Positions 1 to 10,656 of a DNA stretch of 64,000 bases are shown in pieces (the first letter of the stretch is position 1; the number at the start of each line of letters is the position of its first letter). Below the pieces are notes generated by a model. The model worked only from the letters and a program-made list of their open reading frames with translations. It was not told the DNA's origin and made no database searches. The position numbers were made by a program, and so were the translations under genes. The stretch spans positions 62,001 through 126,000 of the forward strand of contig NZ_BAJQ01000002.1 of the NCBI RefSeq assembly GCF_000613785.1, written 5' to 3'. The DNA comes from Segatella oulorum JCM 14966 (GTDB lineage: Bacteria; Bacteroidota; Bacteroidia; Bacteroidales; Bacteroidaceae).

Positions 1-1
1 G

Positions 2-49
2 GTGACCCTTGTTGACACAACCATTCCTTTGCTTACCCCCGACAAATAA
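2..49 (+). CDS. possible 3' end of an upstream gene
   Basis: A frame open from the window edge ends in TAA 49 bases before the susC start and would encode the last 15 residues of a protein entering from the left. The spacing fits an upstream operon member, but the fragment is too short to recognise and could be chance. Confidence 0.25.
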   Translation: MTLVDTTIPLLTPDK

Positions 50-98
50 TTTATAAACAATGGGATTATCCCATGAAGTAACATCATACTGAAACCCT

Positions 99-3027
99 AT
101 GAAATATATTCAAACAATCAAAATACAGCACATGATGGTTGTCCTGATGCTGCTGTTCGTGAGCCAATGGGCGCAGGCACAGTCGTTTACAGCCACCGGA
201 ACCGTTTTAGACGCTCAGCAAGAGCCTTGATTGGGGCCAATGTGAAAGTGGTTAATGGCGCCGGAGGCAGCGTAACTGATATGGATGGGCACTTTAAAGT
301 GGTGTGTCCGGCAGGCACTTTGCTCGACATCTCCTACGTGGGTTATGTCACACAGCGTGTGAAAGCCGGAAAAGACATGCACATTACGTTGGTGGAAGAC
401 GCCAAGACCTTGGCCGAAACAACCATCGTTGGTGTGGGATATGGCACGATGCGCAAGAGCGATCTCACAGGAGCTATTGCGTCGGTCAACGCAAAAGACA
501 TGCGAAAAGGTGTCATTACGAGCACCGAACAACTGCTGCAAGGCAAGGTAGCAGGGCTCTCTGTTGTGCAGAGTAGCGGTGCTCCTGAGGCCGGATCGAG
601 CCTGCGTTTGCGCGGCGGAACATCGCTTTCGGCCAGCAATGGCCCATTGGTTGTGGTGGATGGTATCGCCGGAGTGGACTTCAACTCGGTGCAACCCTCT
701 GAGATTGTCAGCATGGATATTCTCAAAGATGCTTCGGCTTCGGCCATTTATGGCAGCAGAGGAGCCAACGGAGTCATCATCATTACCACCAATCGGCAGA
801 GCAATCGCGAGCAAACCAGCGTGCAATACAATGGCTATGTGGGCTTTGCTTCGGTGGCAAAGCATTTAGATTTACTCTCGGCCAATCAGTGGCGCGCCTA
901 CGTTAGAGAGCGAAATGTGGCTACAGCTCTTGATTATGGCGCCTCAACCGATTGGCAAAAGGAGTTGGAACGCACGGCCATTTCGCATGCACACAACATT
1001 CTTTTCTCGAGTAGCAAGCAGCATAGCGGCTATCGTGCGTCGGTGACTTATGCCAATAACCAGGGCGTTATTCAGCGCAATAACATGAATCGTTTGGCCG
1101 GATCTCTCACAGCTTATCAGACCGCTTGGCAGGGAAGGTTGCGCTTTGACGAAGGAATTAATGCGAACTTCGACCGTTGGCATCCTATAGACACGCGCAT
1201 TTTTGAGCGCATGACCAACCTACAACCCACCTTTCCCGTGTTGAATCCCGACGGTTCTTATGCGCAATTAAACGGCACAAACACCGAAAATCCCGTGGAG
1301 TTGAACACCAATCGCACCGACGATAAGAAGCGTCATCGCTTCTTAGGCTACTTGAAAGCCGAACTAACCCTGCTCGAAGGCTTGAAAGCTACCACCAACA
1401 TGTCCTACGAACAGAATGCCGTTTTGGGCGGATTGTATAAGCCTACGTATGCCAGAATGGAGGGACAAGGCGAGAAAGGATGGGGACAACGCACTTATGG
1501 TGACTACACTAACCGCCAAATAGAGGCCTATCTCACCTACGATCGCTTCTTTGGAAAAGACCATCATCTTAATCTTATGGGTGGCTATTCCTACCTGAAT
1601 AATGTGAATGAAGGCTTTGGTTCCACGCGAAGTGGTTTCGATACGAATGCCTTTGGCTATAACAATTTGGCCTCGGGTACCGATTATCGGCAGACCGATG
1701 TCTATTCTTATAAGACCGAGGCCACGTTGGTTTCGTTCTTCGGTCGCGTCAATTATGGTTTTATGAACCGCTACATGCTCACGGCAACGCTGCGTCGTGA
1801 CGGGTCAAGTCGGTTTGGAGACAACCACAAATGGGGCACATTCCCCTCGGTTTCAGTGGCATGGCGTGTCAGCGATGAGCCGTTTATGCAAGCCACTTCG
1901 GGCTGGTTGGATAACCTGAAGGTGCGCTTTGGCTTTGGCGTTACGGGCAATCAGAATGGTATTGGCGAATATAAGAGCCTGTCGATACTATCGGCTTCGG
2001 GTGCCGCTTATTACGATCCTACCAGCAAAACCTGGAAAAATGCCTACACACAAGCGCAGAATGCCAACCCCGATTTGAAGTGGGAGAGCACCAAACAATG
2101 GAACCTGGGCATTGATTTCGCGCTCTTTAGCCGACTGACGGGTACGTTAGAGCTCTATCATAAGAAGACTTCTGACCTGCTTTGGACTTATCCTGTGCCA
2201 CAACCTCCTTATTTAGTAGGCACCATGTTGGCTAATGTTGGCGACTTGGTGAACAAGGGAGTGGAGCTCACTTTGGGTGCGAATATCCTCAAGAACAAAG
2301 ACTTTTCGCTCGATGCCAATATGAGTTTGTCGTATAATCATCAAAAGATTACCAAACTATCCAACGACCAATATCAAGCCGTTGGGTTGCAAGCCGGCTC
2401 ACTTCACAACCTAAGAGGTATGTCAAACCGCTATTCTCAGGTCATCAAAGAGGGCTATGCGGCCGGCACTTTCTGGGGACCTCACTGCGAAGGCATTGAT
2501 GAAAACGGCAAATATATCCTCGAAAAGGATGCCGACGGCAACGTGGTAAATCGCTATTTAGGGTCGGCTCAACCCAAATGGAACATGGTTTATCTGTCAA
2601 TGCCACGTGGAAAGATTTCGATGCAACGCTCTCCGGCTACGGCATGTTTGGGCAAAAGGTGCTTAATTGCACACGCATGGCCATGTATGACCCCACGCGT
2701 TTCCCCTCACAAAATGTGTTAGACGACTTCATGACAAGCGGCATCACCGATAATCCCACCTTTAGTGACTACTTCATCGAGCAGGGTTCGTTCTTCCGTT
2801 TGCAGGCCATCACCTTGGGTTATAGTCTGCCTCGCCCTGAAAAGTTGGGGCTTTCACGCCTCCGTTTCTATGTAACCGGCGAAAATCTCTTCTGCATAAC
2901 GGGCTACAAAGGCATCGACCCTGAGGTGTCAGTTCCCGACAATGTGCTCGACGCTCCGGGCATAGACTTCTTTAATTCTTATCCGCGTCCGCGCACTTTC
3001 TCGGTGGGTGTGAACATTGGTTTCTAA
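99..3027 (+). CDS. susC: SusC/RagA-family TonB-dependent outer membrane transporter (two frameshifts)
   Basis: Outer membrane beta-barrel that imports oligosaccharides together with its SusD lipoprotein partner. The ATG at 99 opens a signal peptide ending near WAQAQ, followed by a CarboxypepD-like domain, the SusC-type plug (LLQGKVAGLSVVQSSGAPEA, then LRLRGGTSL, then DASASAIYGSRGANGVI) and a long barrel ending in a terminal Phe. The frame is broken twice: near 225-227 (one base missing, probably CCC read as CC; without it a TGA follows) and near 2588 (ATGGGTTTA read as ATGGTTTA). Restoring one base at each gives about 976 residues, a normal size. It is the first gene of a utilization locus with susD 28 bases downstream. 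The losses are probably sequence errors rather than real decay. Confidence 0.93.
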
Positions 3028-3055
3028 GCAAGTTGCATGTTAATAAGTAAAAACA

Positions 3056-4578
3056 ATGAAAACAAAATATATTCTTTCAATAGGCATGTTGGTGGGTTCG
3101 GCCCTCACTTCATGCACCGATCTCAACGAACGGCTTTACGATAAAGTCTCGATGAATGATTATGGCAAGAACCAAAGCGAAGTGTCTACCATCGTAGGTG
3201 GTGCATACGCCACCCTGAGAGGTTATGGTTCGGGCACGCAAGAGGGCAATGGTGTGAATTGTTATCCCACGTGTGAGTATGTGTTTTTCACCACAGAATG
3301 CGCCAGTGACGAAGCATGTATCCCCACAAGAGGCACCGATTGGTATGACGGTGGGCGCTATCAGCAGTTGCAAACACACACGTGGGACGCCAACAATACT
3401 GGCGTTTTGTCGCTTTGGCGCTACAACTTTACCGGTGTAACGAAAATCAACGGCATGATTTATCAGGTGGAACAGAGCACACTTTCGGCTGAACAGAAGA
3501 AGGTGGTTGAGGCCGAACTCCGCGGACTTCGCGCCTATTACTACTACAATCTGCTCGACAATTTCGGCAATGTGCCCATCAGCACCGACTTCACCGACAA
3601 GACTTTGCCGGCCAATTCGTCGCGAAAAGAGGTGTTCAACTTTGTCGAACAAGAGCTTAAAGCCGTGATACCTTTGTTGCCGTCGGGCATTCAATACAGC
3701 AAGTTTACGCAGAATGTGGCCTACACTTTGTTGGCACGTTTGTATCTCAATGCCGAGGTTTACACGGGCACACCACGCTGGCAAGACTGCTTAAATGCGT
3801 GTGACAAGGTGAAGGGATTTTCGTTAACGTCCAATTATAAGGCGTCGTTTGCCATTAAGAATGAAAACTCGCCCGAGATTATCTTTGCCATTCCCTACGA
3901 CCATAAGCAAGGAACGGTGGGCAATTATTTGGCATCCATGACCTATCATTACAACCAAAAATTGGCTTTCGACCCCACCGGAAGTATCAATGGTGCGGCA
4001 ATGGCATCTGTGCGCAGCCCGGTTTGTATTCGTCTTTCGAAGCCAACGACGTGCGACGCAACTGCCTTCTCATCGGACAACAGTACAATGCAGCCACGGG
4101 TGCGCCGGTGTTGATGGACAATGGTGACCCCTTAAACTATACCGAAACGATTGGAGACTTCACCAAGGCGGCGCAAAACGAGGGCGCGCGGCTTGACAAA
4201 TATGAGTGGAGCCCCAACGATCAGTGGGAAAGAGACAACGATTGGGTGCTCATGCGCTATGCAGAAGTGCTCATGATGCAGGCCGAAGCCAACTTCCGTT
4301 TGGGCTACATGCAGAACGCTCTCGATGCGATAAACACCATCAGGCATCGTGCAGGGCTCAACGATTTGGCCACGCTCACCCTCGATGATTTAGACAAAGA
4401 GTGGCAACATGAGTTTGTTTTCGAAGGCCTTCGCCGCACCACCAACATTCGTTTTGGCGATTTCTTCAAGGCATGGTGGGCCAAACCGGCCGAGGCAGAC
4501 AAGCATACGGCCCTCTTTCCCATCCCACATGACGAGTTGGCCAAGAACAGTAATTTGAAACAAAATCCTGGTTATTAG
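3056..4578 (+). CDS. susD: SusD/RagB-family surface glycan-binding lipoprotein (one frameshift)
   Basis: Glycan-binding lipoprotein that caps the SusC barrel. The N-terminus is a lipoprotein signal with lipobox LTSC, followed by the helical TPR-like fold (AELRGLRAYYYYNLLDNFGN) and the RagB/SusD C-terminal domain (RYAEVLMMQAEANFRLG, ALDAINTIRHRAGL, FEGLRR). The frame breaks near 3997, where GCGGGCAAT appears to have lost one G. Joined, the protein has about 507 residues, typical of the family. It directly follows susC and precedes two glycoside hydrolases, so it belongs to the same locus. The bound glycan cannot be read from the sequence. Confidence 0.93.
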
Positions 4579-4602
4579 TAGTAGTTTATTGGAAATCGGG
4601 CG

Positions 4603-4629
4603 TGGATGGGCATGCGAAATGTCCATCCA
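4603..4629 (+). promoter_or_regulatory. hairpin between susD and the downstream hydrolase genes
   Basis: An 11-bp stem (TGGATGGGCAT with ATGTCCATCCA, one G-U pair) closes a GCGAA loop 24 bases after the susD stop, with a weak T-rich stretch beginning 7 bases later. It could attenuate transcription into the hydrolase genes or protect the 3' end of the susCD message. There is no proper T-tract, so a full terminator is unlikely. Confidence 0.5.
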
Positions 4630-4706
4630 TCGTCACATTTTTCTTGCGAAAGGGATGTTTTGAAAACGACAGAAACAGCCCAACAACACAAAAATCATTA
4701 ACATTT

Positions 4707-5914
4707 ATGGCAAATATGAATAAATATATCGTACCTTTGTTGCTCTATTGTGGCCTGCTGACTTGGAGCGGTTGTGAAGAAAGCTATCCTTCGGCTCCTA
4801 AAAAAACAGCAGAGATTGCCGACCAAACTGCGGCAAATTATCCTGTAAAGAAGGCCAATTTGATGGGCATTTACGTGCATTTTATGCCGTGGTTTGAAAC
4901 CAATACGAGCAATGGCACGCAGTGGGGCTATCATTGGACAATGAAAAATTGCAACCCCGATGTGTGGATGCTACGGGAAAACGGCAGATAGCGTCGCACT
5001 ATTACCCCCTGACAGGCCCCTATGCTTCGGGCGATGCGGCCATTTTAGACTATCAATGTCTGCTCATGAAATATGCCGGTGTAGACGGTGTGATGGTCGA
5101 TTGGTATGGGGTGAACAGCGATAATGCGGTGGCTAAGCATAAAAGCAACACCGAAGCCTTGGCAAAAGCCATTGCAAGGGCGGGACTGAAACTGGCCATT
5201 GTCTATGAAGACCGTGCGCTCGATGGCACAAAAGACTACATGGAACAGCTGCGCGAGGATTTGCGTTACCTGTCGAAAACGTTCTTCCACCGCGACTATT
5301 ATGTAAAAATCGATGGCAAACCGCTGCTGATGATCTTCGGTCCGGTGCAGGTAAAACGTGGAAAAGACTGGTACAGAGCCTTTGCCATTCTAAAAGATAA
5401 GCCCGTGTTTCTGTGTCTGAACGGTCATGCGCAATATGCCAACAATGGCGGCTACACCAATAGTGAGGGCGAATATACGTGGGTAAATCCGGCACCCGAC
5501 TACTCGGTGGCGCAGCATTTTAAATATTATATCGGTGGGGCGATGCCCGGTTTCCACGACTATTATCAGGAAGGAGGTGCGGGAACGGGCTACACCACCT
5601 ACGATGCTGAGAACGGAGCGCTCTTCAATCGTCAGCTCAATGCGGCCAAATCGGCCGGGCTGAAATGGCTGCAAGTGAGCACATGGAACGATTATGGCGA
5701 AGGAACAACCATCGAACCCACGCGCGAATATGGTTATAAATACCTCGTAGCGCTGCAAAAATTTGCCGGCGTTGCCTATCAAGAGGCCGATTTAGCACTG
5801 ATTTATCGCTGGTATGAACTGCGTCGAAGCAAACCCAACGACCCGCGTGTGCAGGCGGCTTATCAAGCACTTGCGCGCTTGGAAGTAGATAAAGCACGCG
5901 AGATTTTAAAGTAG
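4707..5914 (+). CDS. GH71/GH99-like glycoside hydrolase lipoprotein (one frameshift)
   Basis: Predicted surface or periplasmic glycoside hydrolase of the GH99/GH71-like clan, whose characterised GH99 members are endo-alpha-mannosidases. Seen are a lipoprotein signal with lipobox WSGC, the strand GIYVHFMPWF, SHYYPLTGPYASGD, YVKIDGKPLLMIFGP, and the C-terminal STWNDYGEGTTIEPT where the family keeps its catalytic carboxylates. The frame breaks near 4964, where GATGTGGTGGAT has lost a G. ATGs at 4707 and 4716 are both possible starts; the lipobox is the same distance downstream in either case. The gene lies between susD and the GH97 gene, ending 7 bases before the latter. The substrate is inferred only: an alpha-mannose or alpha-glucose containing glycan. 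Confidence 0.8.
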
Positions 5915-5921
5915 AAGGAAG

Positions 5922-7934
5922 ATGAAATTATTCAGATTACTCTTTTTCTCGGTTGCCTTGGCACTGGTTAGTGTGGCGAGTGGCAAGACGGTAGCAAAGG
6001 TGTCATCGCCCGATGGCACCCTCATCTTAACCGCAGGGATTAATCCTCACGGGCAACCCTATTACGAATTGCAGCGCGGCAAACGCCTGCTCATCCGGCC
6101 ATCGCTGTTGGGTTTGCAGCTCAAGGATGGTGCTTTGGACGAAGATTTCCGCGTTCTTGGCTTCACACATGCCACGAAAGACGAGACATGGCAGCAGCCT
6201 TGGGGCGAAGAAGCCAGCGTGCGCAACCATTATAACGAGCTCACTATGCAGCTCAAGCAGCGCGCCGGGCAAGGCCGTTTGCTCACCATTGTCTTCCGCA
6301 TTTTCAACGATGGCATCGGTTTTCGCTATGTTTTTCCGCGTCAACCGCAGCTCACCGACTTCATTATCATGAACGAAGAGACGCAGTTTGCCTTTCCTTT
6401 CGATGCGCAAACCTGGTCGATTTCCACCGAAGGCACCCATTATTATGAAGCCTTGTGGACGGCATCGCCGCTCAGTAAGAAGCCAATGGTGTCGACACCC
6501 ATCACGATGGAGGTGGACGACAGCCTCTATATGGTGGTGCATGAGGCCAATCTCACCGACTATGCCGCGCTCAATCTTCAGCCTATCGCGAGCCAACAAG
6601 GCGGCGTCACGGTGCAATCGAAGCTCGTTCCCTGGCAAAATGGTGCCTTGGTCTATGCCAAAGCGCCCTTTGTTTCGCCCTGGCGCACGGTGATTGTGGC
6701 GCGCAATTTGGCCGAAGTGGCCGCATCCCGGCTCATGTTAAACCTCAATGAGCCTTGCAAAATCGACGACACTTCGTGGTTGGAGACGGGAAAATATGTC
6801 GGTATTTGGTGGGGCATGCACATGAACACCATGACCTGGTCGCAAGGAAACAAGCATGGAGCAACCACCGAAAACACCAAGAAATATATCGATTTTGCCG
6901 CACGCCACGGCATGAAAGGTGTGCTGGTTGAAGGTTGGAACTATGGTTGGGATGGCGATTGGGGCAAAGAAGGCGACAAATTCTCGTTCACTAAGCCCTA
7001 TCCCGACTACGATTTTGCCGGCCTGCAACGCTATGCTTTGTCAAAAGGTGTGCGCCTCGTGGCTCACAATGAGACGGGAGGTGCGGCCAAAAACTATGAG
7101 CAACAGCTCGACTGTGCCTTTGCCTTGTATCAGCGCATGGGCATCAAAGTGGTGAAGACTGGCTATGTAAACGATTGGCTCGACAACGCAGAATTACAGC
7201 ATTCGCAGTATGGTGTGCGCCACTATCGTAAGGTGATTGAGACGGCAGCCAAGCATCATCTCATGATTATCAACCACGAACCCGTGATGCCTACCGGCCT
7301 GCAACGCACCTATCCCAACCTGGTTTCGGGCGAAGGTGCGCGCGGACAAGAGTACAATGCGTGGTCGGCCGATGGCGGAAATCCCCCTTCCCATCTATGC
7401 ATCCTGCCCTTTACGCGCATCCTTGCCGGCCCACTTGACTTCACTCCCGGCATCTTCCGCATCGAAGGGCGTGTGCATCCGCAGACCCATCCGCAAACCA
7501 CTTTGGCCAAACAGCTTGCGGCTTACGTGGTGATTTATGCGCCATGGCAGATGGCGGCCGACGAAATTGAGAACTATCAAGGGCAACCCGCCTTCAAATT
7601 CATTGAGGAAGTGCCCACCAACTGGCAGCAATCGCGTGTGTTGATGGCCAAATTGGGGCAATATATGGTCACAGCTCGCAAAGATCGCAACAGCGAAAAC
7701 TGGTATGTTGGCGGCATGACCAACGAGCAAGCACGCGACCTCACGCTGCATTTCGATTTCCTCGACAAGGGCATGCGCTACAAAGCCATCATCTATCGCG
7801 ATGGAGACGGCGCCACTTATCAAGGCAACCCCTACCCCTTAGCCATCGATCAGCAGCTCGTTTCCACCGAAACGCTCCTGCCTATTCATTTGGCAAAGGG
7901 CGGCGGATTTGCCATTCAGCTCATCAAGCAATAA
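5922..7934 (+). CDS. GH97 family glycoside hydrolase (SusB-like alpha-glucosidase)
   Basis: Periplasmic exo-acting hydrolase of 670 residues with a signal peptide ending near VASG. GH97 hallmarks are present: the N-terminal beta-sandwich (KVSSPDGTL), then the barrel with GIWWGMHMNTMTWSQG, VLVEGWNYGWDGDW and VKTGYVNDW. Glu453 (in NHEP) and Glu471 (in GEGARGQEYN) sit where inverting SusB-type enzymes place their carboxylates, rather than the Asp nucleophile of the retaining subgroup; this comparison is from memory. The frame is intact. As the last gene of the locus it would trim terminal alpha-linked sugars from oligosaccharides released by the GH71/GH99-like enzyme. A hairpin terminator follows about 230 bases downstream. 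Confidence 0.93.
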   Translation: MKLFRLLFFSVALALVSVASGKTVAKVSSPDGTLILTAGINPHGQPYYELQRGKRLLIRPSLLGLQLKDGALDEDFRVLGFTHATKDETWQQPWGEEASVRNHYNELTMQLKQRAGQGRLLTIVFRIFNDGIGFRYVFPRQPQLTDFIIMNEETQFAFPFDAQTWSISTEGTHYYEALWTASPLSKKPMVSTPITMEVDDSLYMVVHEANLTDYAALNLQPIASQQGGVTVQSKLVPWQNGALVYAKAPFVSPWRTVIVARNLAEVAASRLMLNLNEPCKIDDTSWLETGKYVGIWWGMHMNTMTWSQGNKHGATTENTKKYIDFAARHGMKGVLVEGWNYGWDGDWGKEGDKFSFTKPYPDYDFAGLQRYALSKGVRLVAHNETGGAAKNYEQQLDCAFALYQRMGIKVVKTGYVNDWLDNAELQHSQYGVRHYRKVIETAAKHHLMIINHEPVMPTGLQRTYPNLVSGEGARGQEYNAWSADGGNPPSHLCILPFTRILAGPLDFTPGIFRIEGRVHPQTHPQTTLAKQLAAYVVIYAPWQMAADEIENYQGQPAFKFIEEVPTNWQQSRVLMAKLGQYMVTARKDRNSENWYVGGMTNEQARDLTLHFDFLDKGMRYKAIIYRDGDGATYQGNPYPLAIDQQLVSTETLLPIHLAKGGGFAIQLIKQ

Positions 7935-8162
7935 CGCATTCTCACACACGGCCACACCACTTTCGCTCCGGCTACACGGGTAGCGCATGAAAATACATCA
8001 TAGTCGGCGAGGGCATGTGGGCAGAAAGTAGGGACGCACCCGTGGTCTTGAAATCTGTATGTGGCCGTTCTTTTTCATGATTTACTCATGTGCATGGTGA
8101 TGCACTGATTGAAATTTTTATTGATAAACACATGTTTTTAAAAGGTTAAGATTACAAAGACA

Positions 8163-8195
8163 GGCGCGTGGCATGTGAATGTCGCGCGCTTTTTA
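8163..8195 (+). terminator. rho-independent terminator after the utilization locus
   Basis: A GC-rich stem (GCGCGTGGCAT with ATGTCGCGCGC, some wobble pairs) with a GTGA loop is followed directly by a T run and TTATTATTG. It probably ends the susC-to-GH97 transcript. Confidence 0.6.
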
Positions 8196-8198
8196 TTA

Positions 8199-8473
8199 TT
8201 GTTTTTATCGTGGGGATGAGCTACAGTGATGCCTATCTTTGTTGGATATGTAGCCCTCACCATGCGATGGGGGCAGTAAAACCATGCAAATAGCATCGCA
8301 ATATGCTTCATTTTATGGTGAAATGTGATGCATATTATCGGTTAAAGTGGCCTATATTGTTTTCAGCTCTGTGGGCGCATGTACAGTGCTTATGCTGGGT
8401 TTGCATTCTTTGCTTTTACGATATTTAAAGGCTTTTGTGGGCGAATGTGCGAAAATATCTGTAATTTTGCGGC
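8199..8473. other. non-coding stretch before the DUF4294 gene
   Basis: No credible gene lies in 7935-8473. Besides the terminator it holds two -7-like boxes: TATCTTTG at 8234-8241 and TAATTTTG at 8462-8469. The second sits only 4 bases before the next ATG, implying an extremely short leader or use of the ATG at 8477. Neither has a TTG at the usual distance. A weak copy of the 22-bp repeat may lie near 8297-8318. Confidence 0.4.
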
Positions 8474-9131
8474 ATGATGAAGTGGAACATCCTTTGGTTG
8501 TTGATGCTCACTGTTGCGGTGCAGCAGGCGAAAGCGCAGGTGAAAGACGAGAAAGGGGCGGCGCATGCGGTGGCTCCCGAGGATCGACCTGTCGACATGG
8601 ACGACCCCACTTTCGTGCCAATGGTGCGGGTGGGCAAGGTGCTTTTGCAGAGACTCCGTGCAATATGTCGAGCTCAACAACATCTATGTTTATCCACAGC
8701 CCACGTTTCAAAACGAAGAGCAGCGGCAGGCCTACAACCGTTTGGTGTATAACGTGAAGAAGGTGCTGCCCATTGCCAAAGAGGTGAACCGCATTATTGT
8801 AGAGACCTACGACTACATTCAGACACTGCCCAACAAGAAAGCCAAGGACAAGCATTTGGCCTATGTGGAGAAAAGCATCAAGGAGGAGTATTCGCCGCGC
8901 ATGAAAAAGCTCACTTATCAGCAGGGAAAGCTGCTCATCAAGTTGGTTTATCGGGAGACAGGCAGCTCGGCTTATGGCACGTTGCAGGCCGTTTTAGGTC
9001 CCGTGCGTGCGGGCTTTTGGCAGGCTTTTGCATGGACTTTCGGTGCAAGTTTGGCCAAGAAATACGACCCCACGGGCGTGGATCGCCTCACCGAACGCGT
9101 GGTGTTGATGGTGGAAGCGGGGCAGTTGTAA
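8474..9131 (+). CDS. DUF4294 family exported protein (one frameshift)
   Basis: Conserved Bacteroidetes protein of unknown function, about 219 residues. A signal peptide (LLMLTVAVQQAKA, cleaved before Gln) precedes the family core LNNIYVYPQPTFQNEEQRQ, a helical stretch YNVKKVLPIAKEVN, and the end TLQAVLGPVRAGFWQAFAWT. The frame changes near 8651. The simplest explanation is loss of one AG unit from an AGAGAG run (restoring QRDSVQYVEL), though one extra base would also fit. It begins the run DUF4294, glutaminyl cyclase, small protein, with 10 bases to the next gene. The role is unknown; the signal peptide suggests the periplasm or outer membrane. Confidence 0.82.
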
Positions 9132-9141
9132 CAACAAACGT

Positions 9142-10173
9142 ATGAAGAAGACAATGAAAATAGCAATGGGAGTGATGGCCACCGCAGTGGTTTTGGGTGG
9201 CCTGCGCTGGTATAAAACGCATCAAACGGCATCGGCTGATGTGGAAGAGACGGCCGAAGTGGAGAAATTTTCGCCCGTGGGTCCCACGTTTAATGCCGAC
9301 AGTGCCTATGCGTTTACGGCCACACAATGTGCTTTTGGCCCACGCGATATGAACAGCAAAGGCCACGACCGCTGCGAAAAGTGGATTGTGGCGCAGTTCG
9401 AACGCTATGGTTGCACGGTGGAAACGCAGAAAGCTGTGCTCAAAGGTTATGACGGAACGCCACTTCGCAGCACGAATATCATCGCCCACATTCATCCCAA
9501 AGCCAAGACGAGATTGCTGTTTTGCGCCCATTGGGACAGCCGTCCTTGGGCCGATAACGACCCCGACAGCACGCAATGGCGCAAGCCTATCTTGGCGGCT
9601 AACGATGCAGCCAGTGGCGTAGCCGTGATGCTTGAGTTGGTCAGAACCATTCAACAAGATGGCAAGCTCAACGCCAATGTGGGCATAGATTTCGTCTGTT
9701 TCGATGCCGAAGATTGGGGAACGCCGCAGTGGTCGTCGCAACCCGACAACGAGTCTACGTGGGCTTTGGGCGCACAATATTGGGCCAGTCATTATGATGC
9801 CGCGGTGAAGCCGCGCTTTGGTGTGCTGCTTGACATGGTAGGTGGCATGGGAGCGCAGTTCTATCGCGAGTTGAAATCGCTGGAATATGCCCCCGACGTG
9901 GTGAAAAAAGTGTGGCGTGCGGCTCGGCAAGTGGGCTTTGGTTCGTTCTTTCTCAAGCAAGATGGTGGCGGCATTATCGACGATCACGTGCCCGTAAACG
10001 AATTGGCGGGCATTCCAACGATTGACATTATTCCGTTTTATCCCGATTGTCGGCAGAGCAGTTTCGGCCCCACTTGGCACACAATGGCCGACAACATGGC
10101 GAATATCGACAAGCAAACGCTGCGTGCAGTGGGCCAAACCATGGTGCAGGTGATTTATTCTGAACAGCCATAG
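9142..10173 (+). CDS. M28-family glutaminyl-peptide cyclotransferase (glutaminyl cyclase)
   Basis: Zinc enzyme that converts N-terminal Gln of exported proteins to pyroglutamate. The protein has 343 residues with an N-terminal membrane anchor or signal. Motifs are CAHWDSRPWAD (His130, Asp132), ILAANDAASG (Asp155), FDAEDWG (Glu190, Asp191), LLDMVGG (Asp231) and PTWHTMADN (His313). By comparison with animal QC, Asp155, Asp191 and His313 should bind zinc, and Glu190 and Asp231 should act in catalysis. The Arg-Pro-Trp after the WDS motif and the FDAEDWG loop favour a cyclase over an aminopeptidase. It follows the DUF4294 gene by 10 bases. Its likely substrates are the many window proteins whose signal peptide is cut before Gln. 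Confidence 0.88.
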   Translation: MKKTMKIAMGVMATAVVLGGLRWYKTHQTASADVEETAEVEKFSPVGPTFNADSAYAFTATQCAFGPRDMNSKGHDRCEKWIVAQFERYGCTVETQKAVLKGYDGTPLRSTNIIAHIHPKAKTRLLFCAHWDSRPWADNDPDSTQWRKPILAANDAASGVAVMLELVRTIQQDGKLNANVGIDFVCFDAEDWGTPQWSSQPDNESTWALGAQYWASHYDAAVKPRFGVLLDMVGGMGAQFYRELKSLEYAPDVVKKVWRAARQVGFGSFFLKQDGGGIIDDHVPVNELAGIPTIDIIPFYPDCRQSSFGPTWHTMADNMANIDKQTLRAVGQTMVQVIYSEQP

Positions 10174-10189
10174 TAGAGGTTTTTTGCAC

Positions 10190-10570
10190 ATGGGAAGAAA
10201 CAAATTCTCGGCCAAAGAGATTGCAGAAATCAAGAAGTTGCTGCGCCTTAAGAACGCCGGTAACCGTTTAAAACAGAAATTAGTGCGCCATGATTTGCGC
10301 GTTGGCTATGGGTTTAGCATCTCAGATTTCAACCGACCCGGCAAGGCTTTCGGCGAAACCGAACTGCAAGCCGCTATCGATCGCGGTGCCATTCAGATTT
10401 TAGACGAGGCCACCATCGCTGCCATGAAGGCGGAATGGGAGCAGATTCGTGCCCGCGAAGCTGCTGAACAACAGCAAAAAGCCCTCGACAATGGTGCCAC
10501 CGACTGGCAACAAGCCATGGAAGAGTGGCAGCAATGGGAAAACGAAACGCAAGGAAAAACGGCCGAATAG
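10190..10570 (+). CDS. small conserved hypothetical protein
   Basis: A 126-residue cytoplasmic protein with no signal or membrane segment. It has a basic N-terminal half (NKFSAKEIAEIKKLLRLKNA, QKLVRHDLRVGYGFSISDF) and an acidic, Gln-rich helical tail. The N-terminal half reads like a small DNA- or RNA-binding helical domain, but I recognise no named family and assign no function. I start at the ATG at 10190; a TTG two codons upstream is possible. It follows the glutaminyl cyclase by 16 bases and probably shares its transcript, and it converges on murI. Confidence 0.65.
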   Translation: MGRNKFSAKEIAEIKKLLRLKNAGNRLKQKLVRHDLRVGYGFSISDFNRPGKAFGETELQAAIDRGAIQILDEATIAAMKAEWEQIRAREAAEQQQKALDNGATDWQQAMEEWQQWENETQGKTAE

Positions 10571-10597
10571 CGGTGGCTTTTCCTTGCGTCTTGTGCT

Positions 10598-10624
10598 GTT
10601 GCATGCGCGATGATGCGCTGCAAC
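10598..10624. terminator. possible bidirectional terminator hairpin
   Basis: GTTGCATGCGC pairs with GCGCTGCAAC with one bulged T between the convergent small-protein gene and murI. A TTTTCTTTTT stretch begins 12 bases downstream on the plus side. No T-tract touches the stem, so confidence is limited. Confidence 0.35.
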
Positions 10625-10656
10625 GGGGTATAATCTTTTCTTTTTAAAGGCAGAAT

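Noticed and set aside
4602-4706. N-terminal extension of the GH71/GH99-like protein
   Set aside because: The extension would cover the hairpin at 4603-4629 and precede a complete lipoprotein signal, so the start is placed at 4707.
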